Part shown: positions 8,012 to 16,180 of the stretch, in pieces
Layout: every line of letters starts with the position of its first letter
Position numbering within the stretch: position 1 is the first letter of the stretch
Position numbers and translations under genes: made by a program
Assembly (NCBI GenBank): GCA_027307165.1
Contig: DAHUXM010000034.1
Coordinates: 372,001 to 436,000 of the forward strand
From: Gemmatimonadota bacterium
GTDB taxonomy: Bacteria > Gemmatimonadota > Gemmatimonadetes > Gemmatimonadales > Gemmatimonadaceae
Reading direction: 5' to 3'
DNA: 64,000 nucleotides
Notes under the pieces: model-generated
Databases searched by the model: none
What the model saw: only the letters and a program-made list of their open reading frames with translations
Told to the model about the DNA's origin: nothing

Positions 8012-10068
8012 CGCGCGTCGTTGCCCTTATCCAGGCGCGCACAAGCTCATCCAGGCTGCCAGGCAAGGTGCTGCTGCCGATCGGTGATCGACCCATGATC
8101 GCGCGTGTGGTTGATCAGGTCTCCGCTGCACGAAGGGTGGATCGATGCGTCGTCGTAACGTCGGTGGACGTGTCGGATGATCCGCTCGCCGCGTGGCTGT
8201 CAGAGAACGGGATTGCGTTCTTCCGGGGAAGCCTCGACGACGTGCTCTCACGTTTCGTCGAAGCGGCCAGGGAAAACGACGCGGACGTCGTTGTAAGGCT
8301 GACAGGGGACTGTCCGCTCCACAGCGGCGACACGATCGACGAGGTTGTCGAGGCATTTCAGGCAGGTGACTTCGATTACGCCTGCAACGTCGACCCGTAT
8401 TCCCGTCCAGACGGGCAGGACGTAGAAGTGATGACGAGAGCGGTGCTCGAGACTGCGCTACAGCGCGGGACGTCAGGTCCCGATCGCGAGCACGTCACAC
8501 CGTACGTGCGGCGAGCGCCGGAAGTCAGGCGTTTATATTTCCAGCACCTGTCCGGTCCGCCAGGTGCACACTTGCGCTGGACGGTGGATAATCCCGCCGA
8601 CCTGGAATATGTTCGAACCATCTGGTCAGAGCTCGACCGACTCGGGCCAGGTCCACATACTTATGAGGCAATCATGGGCGTAGTCGCAGAGCTTGCGCCG
8701 ACAGCCGCTACCGCAATCGCTAACGAAGGGTATTACAAGTCTCTTTTTGACGCAGCGACGGGTGACAAGGCCAAACCTCGCCCTCTAGCGAAAAGCGAGG
8801 CCTGGCTCACACGTAGCTCGCGGGTTATACCTGGCGGTGCGCAGACTTACTCCAAGAGCTGGCGTCAGCACATTCGTGGTGTTTCGCCCGTTTTTCTTGA
8901 CCATGGGGCCGGTGCTCACGTATGGGACGTCGACGACAACGAATACATTGACCTCATTCAGGGCTTGCTGCCAAACATCCTCGGGTATGCCCACCCCGAC
9001 GTAGATCGCGCCGCCTATGAGCAGGCGTCCAAGGGGCATAGCTTTTCGCTCGCCCATCCGCTCGAGGTTGAACTCGCGGAGCGCCTTACGCGCATCATCC
9101 CGTGCGCCGAGATGGTGAAGTATGGCAAGAACGGGTCGGATGCCACGGCAGGAGCGGTGCGTGCTGCACGCGCATTTACCAAGCGCGAGCGAGTCGCCGT
9201 TTGCGGCTACCATGGCTGGCAGGACTGGTACATTGGAAGCACGTCCCGCACCGCGGGCGTTCCGGCAGCGGTTCGCGAGCTGACGCACACATTCCCGTAT
9301 AACAACCTTGACGCGCTGGATCAGCTTTTGTCCGCGCACAAAGGCGAGTTCGCCGCAGTCGTGATGGAGCCGTTCAACTTCTTCTGGCCGGCTGATGGTT
9401 ATCTCAAGGGCGTCCTCGATATAACGCATCGCCACGGTGCGTTACTGGTATTCGACGAGATCTGCACCGGCTTCCATCTTGGGCTCGGCGGTGCGCAGCA
9501 GATGTTCGGCGTAACGCCGGATCTCGCCACGTTCGGCAAGGCGATGGGTAACGGCTATCCTATCAGCTGCATTGTCGGCCGTGCTGATGTGATGCGCACG
9601 TTCGATGATGTATTCGTGAGCTTCACATTTGCAGGTGATACGTCAGCGATGGCAGCATCGATGACTGTGCTCGACATCCTTGAGAACACCGATGCGTATC
9701 TGCGTATGGAGGCCGCCGGAAAGCGACTCTCTGATGGCGCGCGATCACTTGCAGCGCAAGCCGGTCTTGGTGACAGGTTTCAGATGCTGGGGCATCACAA
9801 CTGGTCGCTGATGCGCTTCCTGAGCGCTGAAGGGACCGACGATCCGGTACTGAAGACGGCATGGACGCAGGAAGTAACACGCCGCGGAGTGTTGGTGTTG
9901 GCGACGCACAATATTTGCGCTGCGCTCGACAACGCGGCAGTCGAAGCTGTACTGGGTGCGTATGCCGAGGGATTCAAGCGCGTTGGGGCCTTGATCGCCA
10001 AGGGTGCCGATCTCACCGCGGAGCTGGACGGGCCGATTCCGACGCCGGCGTTCCGCGCTCGGGGCTGA
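8008..10068 (+). CDS. Fusion of SpsF-type cytidylyltransferase and class III aminotransferase (GSA-aminomutase-like)
   Basis: Residues 1 to about 240 form a SpsF/CMP-Kdo-synthetase-like nucleotidyltransferase (start VVALIQARTSSSRLPGKVL; later LTGDCPL and DREHVTPYVRR). Residues about 262-686 form a class III PLP aminotransferase resembling glutamate-1-semialdehyde aminomutase (RVIPGGAQTYSK, GKNGSDAT, VFDEICTGF, and PLP lysine K511 in TFGKAMGNGYP). One uninterrupted reading frame links them. No separate pseF is present, so the N-terminal half is the likely CMP-pseudaminate synthetase. The aminotransferase half implies an extra amino group or a modified nonulosonate. This role is inferred from context. 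Confidence 0.85.
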   Translation: MTRVVALIQARTSSSRLPGKVLLPIGDRPMIARVVDQVSAARRVDRCVVVTSVDVSDDPLAAWLSENGIAFFRGSLDDVLSRFVEAARENDADVVVRLTGDCPLHSGDTIDEVVEAFQAGDFDYACNVDPYSRPDGQDVEVMTRAVLETALQRGTSGPDREHVTPYVRRAPEVRRLYFQHLSGPPGAHLRWTVDNPADLEYVRTIWSELDRLGPGPHTYEAIMGVVAELAPTAATAIANEGYYKSLFDAATGDKAKPRPLAKSEAWLTRSSRVIPGGAQTYSKSWRQHIRGVSPVFLDHGAGAHVWDVDDNEYIDLIQGLLPNILGYAHPDVDRAAYEQASKGHSFSLAHPLEVELAERLTRIIPCAEMVKYGKNGSDATAGAVRAARAFTKRERVAVCGYHGWQDWYIGSTSRTAGVPAAVRELTHTFPYNNLDALDQLLSAHKGEFAAVVMEPFNFFWPADGYLKGVLDITHRHGALLVFDEICTGFHLGLGGAQQMFGVTPDLATFGKAMGNGYPISCIVGRADVMRTFDDVFVSFTFAGDTSAMAASMTVLDILENTDAYLRMEAAGKRLSDGARSLAAQAGLGDRFQMLGHHNWSLMRFLSAEGTDDPVLKTAWTQEVTRRGVLVLATHNICAALDNAAVEAVLGAYAEGFKRVGALIAKGADLTAELDGPIPTPAFRARG

Positions 10069-10099
10069 TTATCACGAGAATACCTCCGACGGCGACTCG

Positions 10100-10915
10100 A
10101 TGATCGGGCAGTTCATATTTCCGACCTGCGAGGTTGCGGGGTTGCGAGTCGCCGCGTATCTCCGCAACACACCGCGTGCTGCGGGAAGTCAATCCGGCGA
10201 TATCGGGGTCGAGCTGCAGGTGTTCCAGCGCGGCGAGTTGGTCGCGCACGAGCCCGAGTTCGGCACGATACCGTTCGGGGGGGTGTTGGAGGTGTCGGAG
10301 AGAACCTGCGCGGCGCTGGCTCCCGTTGGCGCTGATCGGCTCGTCGTCGCGCGTTGTCGTACAGCGGATGGATCGGATTCCTACTTTGCGCAGGAACACC
10401 ATCTCTCATATGAGAATCATCGTACGGGCGTGTTCGATTCACTGCTGTATGATCAGCTGCCGCTAGTCAAGCCGGGCCGCCGCGCGTCACCAATCATTTT
10501 GCTGGCTCCGAAGGCCTGGATCAGTGCGGATGTAAACTCGTTCGTTGCGTTCGCCAACGTTGGCGCATCCGCGGCAGCTGAACCGCAAGCAGTGCCATTG
10601 GTTGTTTCGGTCCTGTCTGCGGACGGCGAGGTCTTATCCACGGATACGTATGACGAGCCGCAGAATAGTGCGCTGCTCTTCGACGTTCGTGGCGCGCTGC
10701 GAGGGAAGCTCGGGAATTCTGACGCTCCCCAACTCGTCAACGTCGTGGCACGCGGCGGCGCTAGCATGTACGCAATTATGACGTTCGTCGTAAATCAAGT
10801 CACCGGAAATTTCGCGCTCGAGCATTCACTTTCTCCACACTACTACGTGACCGAAGGACTTGCCCGGGTTCGAACAGAAGCGCTTTCCACGCTGCATACT
10901 GCTGGAGCACGATAG
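10100..10915 (+). CDS. Unknown protein A, pseudaminate-cluster associated
   Basis: I do not recognise a family. I start at ATG 10100 (MIGQFIFPTCEV) because the longer frame upstream overlaps the preceding gene and reads as non-protein. The 271 residues carry no signal peptide or membrane helix. They alternate short hydrophobic strands with polar turns, suggesting a beta-sandwich. Two halves show a similar pattern, and the second ends in a block around NQVTGNFALEHS. The next gene begins on the last base of its stop and has a related ending (NFDNGAFSAAHS), so the two look like diverged duplicates. Context suggests a role in handling the glycan made by the preceding enzymes. Confidence 0.7.
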   Translation: MIGQFIFPTCEVAGLRVAAYLRNTPRAAGSQSGDIGVELQVFQRGELVAHEPEFGTIPFGGVLEVSERTCAALAPVGADRLVVARCRTADGSDSYFAQEHHLSYENHRTGVFDSLLYDQLPLVKPGRRASPIILLAPKAWISADVNSFVAFANVGASAAAEPQAVPLVVSVLSADGEVLSTDTYDEPQNSALLFDVRGALRGKLGNSDAPQLVNVVARGGASMYAIMTFVVNQVTGNFALEHSLSPHYYVTEGLARVRTEALSTLHTAGAR

Positions 10916-11715
10916 TGTCGCTTCCATCGTTGTCGACGGCACCCGGCACGTTTGTCCGTCGCGTAATGGGGTCCCGGAAAATTCTCCGCTGGCTGCCGCG
11001 GAACCTGAAGCTAGGCGATCCCGTTCTGCAATTCTTCCTCAACGGTTTCGGAAAGACGACACGGTACACTTTTGTGAATTTCCCGTCTTTGTATGCTCCG
11101 GGGACTGCGCACTCCTGCATTTATGACCTCGTCCTGCACGACGCTCTCGGATCGATCGCCGGACGCGCCACGATCGAGGTCCCCGTGGCGGGAACGGCGG
11201 ATGTGGTATTGAGTGACGTTATGCGTACTCCATTACCAGAGCTAGGAATTCTCTCGGCTCGAATCCGCTCCCCCAGACATTTTGATTACAGCGATCGGCA
11301 TCTGGGAACGGTACGATCCTTCTTTTACGCGGCGTATCATGATCAGGCAATGCGCTCGATTTCCGTAATCCATCCGCAAACAGCGAAATACAGCTCGCTT
11401 CCGGATCGACCCACTTGGCGGTCGAACATGCTCCTGTGGCCGTCACGCGTGAATTCTTTCGAACTGCTGCTGATGAATCCAACGACCGTGGACGCCGTCA
11501 CGGATCTACGGCTCGTTGCTGGGAACGGGGAAATAGTGGCGTCGAGCGCTGCGACGATTCCGCCTTTCGGTTCCCGTCGAGTGGTCTGGGAATCGGCGCC
11601 GCTACGACAGTATCCCTACGTCAGCGTGTCGGCCGATATGCTCGCCGCCCCCAACGCCAAGCCACTTGTCTTTCTCAACTTTGACAACGGTGCATTCAGC
11701 GCAGCCCATAGCTAG
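10915..11715 (+). CDS. Unknown protein B, probable paralogue of protein A
   Basis: The 266-residue product starts at GTG 10915, which shares one base with the preceding stop (TAGTG). No membrane helix or signal peptide is apparent. Like protein A, it reads as a string of beta strands with two similar halves: TRYTFVNFPS followed by IYDLVLHD, and SFELLLMNPT followed by DLRLVAGNGEIV. Its terminal NFDNGAFSAAHS echoes NQVTGNFALEHS of A. No catalytic motif is recognisable. It is followed 34 bases later by the MBOAT acyltransferase gene. Function unknown. Confidence 0.68.
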   Translation: MSLPSLSTAPGTFVRRVMGSRKILRWLPRNLKLGDPVLQFFLNGFGKTTRYTFVNFPSLYAPGTAHSCIYDLVLHDALGSIAGRATIEVPVAGTADVVLSDVMRTPLPELGILSARIRSPRHFDYSDRHLGTVRSFFYAAYHDQAMRSISVIHPQTAKYSSLPDRPTWRSNMLLWPSRVNSFELLLMNPTTVDAVTDLRLVAGNGEIVASSAATIPPFGSRRVVWESAPLRQYPYVSVSADMLAAPNAKPLVFLNFDNGAFSAAHS

Positions 11716-11749
11716 TATTGGCGGGTTAGTCCGCTGACGCTCTAGCGCC

Positions 11750-13150
11750 GTGCTGTTCAACTCATTCGAGTTCCTGCTTCTTTTCCTTCCGGTGGTGCTG
11801 GGCGTTGCCCTGCTACTCCGCGGGAATGTGTTGCTATTCTGGATTGCGCTGGCGAGCTGCGTGTTTTACGCGTTCGCCGGGCATTCATGGTTCCTAATAC
11901 CGATGGGAATCTCGACGACCCTCGATTTCTGGGTCGGCGGTCGTATCGGCGCGTCGTCCAATCCGCGCGTTCGCCGAGCCTATCTGATTCTGTCCCTTAC
12001 GGCGAATCTGGGGCTGCTCGCATACTTCAAGTATTCCGGGCTGATTGCGCGAACCATCGAATCGGCGCTCAATGTCGTTTCACCGCACGCTGGTAACGCT
12101 GCATGGGTGGACCTGTTCAGGGTCGTGCTTCCCGCAGGAATATCGTTCTACACGTTTCAGACGATATCGTACGTCATTGACATCTACCGAGGTGAGAGCC
12201 CGCCCGAAAGAAATTTCCTCAAATACCTGTCCTTCGTCGCCTTCTTCCCCCATCTCGTCGCGGGTCCGCTGACGCGTCACCACCAGTTGATTCCTCAATT
12301 GAGTCGTATCGCCGAGCGTGGAATTTCACCGCGTTGGCGAGCGGCGTTGATACTCTTTGCAGTGGGTCTGGCGAAAAAGGTGCTGATTGCTGATCGAGTC
12401 GGCAATGCAATCGATCCTGTAATCGCTACGATTGGAACGCAAGGGTTCGTCGCGTCATGGCTGGTCCTGCTGGGTTATTCGGTACAGATATACTTCGATT
12501 TTAGTGGCTACTCTGATATGGCGATTGGTCTGGGGCGGCTCTTCGCGATCGAACTCCCTCAAAACTTCAATAGCCCGTACCAGGCGACTAGCCCCAGCGA
12601 TTTCTGGGCGCGATGGCACATAACGTTGAGTCGGTGGCTGCGCGACTACCTCTACATCCCGTTAGGCGGTAATCGTAAAGGAGACATGAGAACGAAGGTA
12701 AATCTCATGATCACGATGGTGCTCGGCGGGCTATGGCACGGCGCCAACTGGACTTTTGCGATGTGGGGACTATTCCACGGCCTGTTGCTCTGGGGGTATC
12801 ACGCAACCTCCGAGACATGGGACGTGTGGCCGGAATGGTGGCGTCGCGTCGCCACTTATCTCTTAATGACACTTGCGTGGGTGTTTTTCAGAGCGCCGAC
12901 GCTGTCACTCGCTGGTCGATGGTTTGGAGGCCTCGCGGGATTGCGCGGGTTGGGTGCATTGGAGGCCGTATCGCCCCACATGGTGCTTCTGATCCTGGCC
13001 GCGGTTGTCGGCTCGATGACGATGCGGAACGTGTACCAGCGCGACATGTCGACACTCTCGCTGACGCAGGCAGGTTTCGTTGGCGCTGTTGCCGGCGTCG
13101 CGCTCGTGATGATGAACTATTCGTCGAAGTTCCTGTACTTCCAGTTCTGA
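11750..13150 (+). CDS. MBOAT-family membrane O-acyltransferase (AlgI/DltB-like)
   Basis: Polytopic inner-membrane protein of 466 residues that probably moves an acyl group, usually acetyl, across the membrane to modify an exported glycan. It starts at GTG 11750 (MLFNSFEFLLLFLPVVL), a common start in AlgI-type proteins. The conserved sequence SFYTFQTISYVIDIYRG, the segment FDFSGYSDMAIGLGRLF and the catalytic histidine H330 in GLWHGANWTF are all visible. Its stop overlaps the ATG of the SGNH-like partner by one base, the usual arrangement for MBOAT plus a periplasmic acyl carrier or transferase. It may O-acetylate the pseudaminic-acid-containing polymer. Confidence 0.93.
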   Translation: MLFNSFEFLLLFLPVVLGVALLLRGNVLLFWIALASCVFYAFAGHSWFLIPMGISTTLDFWVGGRIGASSNPRVRRAYLILSLTANLGLLAYFKYSGLIARTIESALNVVSPHAGNAAWVDLFRVVLPAGISFYTFQTISYVIDIYRGESPPERNFLKYLSFVAFFPHLVAGPLTRHHQLIPQLSRIAERGISPRWRAALILFAVGLAKKVLIADRVGNAIDPVIATIGTQGFVASWLVLLGYSVQIYFDFSGYSDMAIGLGRLFAIELPQNFNSPYQATSPSDFWARWHITLSRWLRDYLYIPLGGNRKGDMRTKVNLMITMVLGGLWHGANWTFAMWGLFHGLLLWGYHATSETWDVWPEWWRRVATYLLMTLAWVFFRAPTLSLAGRWFGGLAGLRGLGALEAVSPHMVLLILAAVVGSMTMRNVYQRDMSTLSLTQAGFVGAVAGVALVMMNYSSKFLYFQF

Positions 13151-14319
13151 TGGACGGATCGTCGGCAAGTGTTCCCGGATTGTCGAGGCGTTCATTCGCG
13201 TCGTTCGTAGCGGTCGTCTGCACCGTTTGCGTGATAACGTACACGATCAATGCGCATTACGATGTATCGGCTCTGGACCAGGGTGCATTGATAACGCGAC
13301 TGGCGAAGGCTCAGTCGGACTCCGATTTGCTGGTGTGGCAAGACGCCTTCGACCAACGCGCCTGGCTCAAGGAACGGTTACTCGATCCACGCGCAGACGA
13401 GCAGTTGCTGATCCTGAGCAGTAGCACATTGGGTGGCCTCAGCCAGGCGATGTTTCCACGACGCGCTGTACTGAATGGCTGGCTGTCCGCTCCGACGATA
13501 GAGGATTTCGAAGCCAGTACAGTGTTGCTGGACCATTCACCCCATAAGCCGCCAATCGTCGTGCTCGGAATCGATGCCTGGTTTCTTAATCCCGTGATTG
13601 ACGATCAACGATGGCGTAGTCTGACGGCGGAATACATTGCGTACCACCGTGCTGAGGGCGAAGGTGTCCAGGTCTACGCACAAAAACCTCTACGATGGTG
13701 GGCGACATTCAAGGAGCGGTTGACATTCGCGACACTGCGCGAGACGCTTCTGTTCGTTCGCCGAGCTCATCGTGCCTCGGAGCCGATCCGTCCTTGGCTT
13801 GTTAGAGCGACACCTGAGGCGTATTGTAGCCGGATTTCCGCCGAAGAGTACATCAGGACAGCCGTTGGTGACTACGTGAGCTGTCCGGCGCTTCGGAATC
13901 CTCAGGCGGTTGTCGATAGCGAGGCGACGACGTATCTATCCCTCAATACTCATTCGATGGCGGAGTGGCGCGTCGTCGATCGCTCGCGTGCAGCCCGCCT
14001 GGAGGCTGCTATCGAACACATCCGGAACGATGGAGAGTCGGTGGTTGTAGTGGCTCCTCCATATCACCCCATTACATACGCCGCGCTTCGCGCCAATCCC
14101 AACACTGCGCGCAACCTTGATGAAGTGGATAGAATCCTGGGTGACGTGGCTCACCGTACAGGTGCGGAGTATCTAAATCTCCGAGACCCATCCGATCTCG
14201 GCTGCGTCGCCGAGGATTTTTTGGATAGCCACCACACCAAGGCCAGCTGCGGGCGCAAGATCGCAGAGCGTATCGCCGCTGCGGCAGATGCGTCAGCGGG
14301 GAGCCGCCAACCCCGGTGA
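13150..14319 (+). CDS. Membrane-anchored SGNH/DltD-like partner of the MBOAT transferase
   Basis: I start at ATG 13150, which shares a base with the MBOAT stop; the longer frame upstream lies inside that gene. The 389-residue protein has one N-terminal membrane helix at about 17-33 and the rest outside the cytoplasm. The probable catalytic serine lies in LILSSSTLGG (about 88-96). A GIDAWFLN block at about 140-147 and a C-terminal D-x-x-H-like segment (EDFLDSHHTK) fit an SGNH hydrolase fold as in DltD/AlgJ-type proteins. It likely receives the acyl group from the MBOAT protein and transfers it to the glycan. Confidence 0.78.
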   Translation: MDGSSASVPGLSRRSFASFVAVVCTVCVITYTINAHYDVSALDQGALITRLAKAQSDSDLLVWQDAFDQRAWLKERLLDPRADEQLLILSSSTLGGLSQAMFPRRAVLNGWLSAPTIEDFEASTVLLDHSPHKPPIVVLGIDAWFLNPVIDDQRWRSLTAEYIAYHRAEGEGVQVYAQKPLRWWATFKERLTFATLRETLLFVRRAHRASEPIRPWLVRATPEAYCSRISAEEYIRTAVGDYVSCPALRNPQAVVDSEATTYLSLNTHSMAEWRVVDRSRAARLEAAIEHIRNDGESVVVVAPPYHPITYAALRANPNTARNLDEVDRILGDVAHRTGAEYLNLRDPSDLGCVAEDFLDSHHTKASCGRKIAERIAAAADASAGSRQPR

Positions 14320-14653
14320 GTTGCAGTGCCATCTATGGGCGCCGGATGAGCCGGCCCGCTTTCCCCAGGCGGTACATCGCGGATATATTTCGTGGTTGCA
14401 TGGCAAGCAGTGACGTAGATTCCGGTATGTGCACTGTTGACCGATCGCGGGGCGGACGCGCCCCAGACTTTCGCCGCAACTGGCGCCCGGGCGCTCGATT
14501 TTTGGTGCCTCCGCTCACCTGGCGAGTGCAGCGGGCTGCTTTGCCGAGCTATCAGCACATGCGCGGCGATTGCGACCGGGGTCGGGGAACGCGACCGGGG
14601 CTCTCACGCATGACGTCACGAAACGCCGATGTTGGAAGCGTGGTGATCACAGG
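14320..14653 (+). other. 334-base gap with a doubtful small ORF
   Basis: This is the only stretch of over 300 bases without a confident gene. A 113-codon frame (GTG 14316 to TGA 14655-14657) overlaps both neighbours by 4 bases (GTGA each time), as a real operon gene would. However, its product is Arg-rich, has no recognisable motif and its codon third positions do not look strongly coding. The gap also holds a 10-bp direct repeat GCGACCGGGG (14572-14581 and 14591-14600) and the palindrome TGACGTCA (14611-14618). A promoter for the following genes could lie here, but I cannot point to one. Confidence 0.3.
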
Positions 14654-16180
14654 GTGAAGGTATTGATCCTGGATCACCACTTCAAGCAGGATATCGACGC
14701 GCTTGTGCGGGTCGCTTCCGATAACGATATCGTAAGACTCGTTTCTGCAGAATTTTTTGCGTCGCGCGCACGGGAGATATTCCCCCGGGACGTATTCGAT
14801 GCTGATCTCTCACGATATCATGCACCGGAATTCGCCAACCACCGCGCAACGTATCGAAAGTTGGCCGCGCAGTTGACATCCGAGCTCTACCTGACGTTTC
14901 CTTTCGACGTACTAGTCCTGCCGTCGGATACGTTCTTCTATATCAGAGACGTCATCGACACGGTTCGCGAAATGGGGATAGCAATCGTTGTCGTTCAAAA
15001 GGAGTCGGGTGTGTCGGCCAAATCGCTGGAGCACCACGCGACGGAGATGCGGCGCTGGTTTCCATTCAGTGGCGATATAATGACCGTCTGCAGCGAAAAA
15101 TCGAAAGATTTCTGGGTTGCATGCGGTGCGCGACCGGACCAGGTGTTAGTCCTAGGGCAGCCTCGTTTCGATGTGTACAGTGCGCGGACAGACGCTGCCG
15201 ATCGCTCAGTGTTGGGTGTGGGTGCAAGCGCTGGCAGGCCTACCGTGTTGTTCCTATCCTACGATCTTGATGCGTACGCCGAGGAGCGCAGTCTGGGAGC
15301 GGCACACAGACCGTGGGAGCGACTGCATCAGGAGACGGAAAGCGTTCTGCTCGACCTCGCAGGGAAGGGGGTGTTCACGCTGATGATCAAGCCACATCCG
15401 CAGCAGAATGCGAGTCAACTGGCGCACCTTGTGAACCGCGTGAATCACGTGCCGAATACGTTTATTTTGCCGGCGGGCGTGGATACGAGATCACTTCTAC
15501 TGTCGGTCGATACCGTGGTCGGTTTCCAGACGACCGCGATCGCGGAAGCGATGATAGCAGGCAAGAGAGTCCTCTACACGTTCTGGACGGATAATGTCAA
15601 GCGAGTCCAGACATTGCTATTGCCATTCCATGAAATGGGCGATGCGATCGAGATTGCGACCTCTCCTCGCGACTTGGACGAACGATTACAATCTCCGGTG
15701 GCAGCACTGACTGAAGCCGTGAAACTGAAGCGGCAACAATACTGCGAGCCATATCTTGGAATTGTGGACGGCGCTGCGGCAGCTCGGGTCTGGAGCGTTG
15801 TGCGCGCGAACGCCGATCGACACATTAGCGCGAGTGCAACCGGAGGGCTGGACGACCGATCCGTTGCGTATTGCCGGGCGGAAGCAACACGGGCCGCTCG
15901 TAGTCGCATCGTGTGGGCTATTCTGGCCAAGGGCGCACCCTTTTTCCCGGGTGGGGGCAAATTCTCCGCTCGCGCGGAAGGGCGCCGACGGCGGGAGATT
16001 GAACGCGTCACGGAGTGCCGTGAGCGAATTTCGGGGGAATATCGAGGGACAGGATCATTGCGTGGGCCGCGTTCTGACGGTGTGTTCGGGGCTGCGCGAC
16101 GCTTCGTGGCGGGAATAATCCAGCCACGCTCCGATCTCGACAGCGTGACGGTGAGAACGCGCCGCGCGCGACCATGCTGA
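14654..16180 (+). CDS. Capsule/teichoic-type surface glycan transferase (GT-B-like)
   Basis: I start at GTG 14654 (MKVLILDHHFKQDIDALV); 28 codons upstream remain open but look non-coding. The 508-residue protein resembles the capsule polysaccharide / CDP-glycerol glycerophosphotransferase superfamily. The N-terminal half is Rossmann-like. In the C-terminal half KPHPQQN and later TVVGFQTTAIAEAMIAGKRV match the nucleotide-sugar or CDP-polyol binding segments of such GT-B enzymes. Residues after about 420 are Arg-rich and probably accessory. The stop lies inside the ABC transporter gene (7-base overlap). The precise donor and acceptor cannot be told. Confidence 0.7.
   Translation: MKVLILDHHFKQDIDALVRVASDNDIVRLVSAEFFASRAREIFPRDVFDADLSRYHAPEFANHRATYRKLAAQLTSELYLTFPFDVLVLPSDTFFYIRDVIDTVREMGIAIVVVQKESGVSAKSLEHHATEMRRWFPFSGDIMTVCSEKSKDFWVACGARPDQVLVLGQPRFDVYSARTDAADRSVLGVGASAGRPTVLFLSYDLDAYAEERSLGAAHRPWERLHQETESVLLDLAGKGVFTLMIKPHPQQNASQLAHLVNRVNHVPNTFILPAGVDTRSLLLSVDTVVGFQTTAIAEAMIAGKRVLYTFWTDNVKRVQTLLLPFHEMGDAIEIATSPRDLDERLQSPVAALTEAVKLKRQQYCEPYLGIVDGAAAARVWSVVRANADRHISASATGGLDDRSVAYCRAEATRAARSRIVWAILAKGAPFFPGGGKFSARAEGRRRREIERVTECRERISGEYRGTGSLRGPRSDGVFGAARRFVAGIIQPRSDLDSVTVRTRRARPC

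Noticed and set aside
8008-10068. Frameshift or assembly artefact joining two genes
   Set aside because: Both domains are in one frame with a sensible linker near residues 240-262 and no internal stop or start overlap, so a true fusion is the simpler reading.
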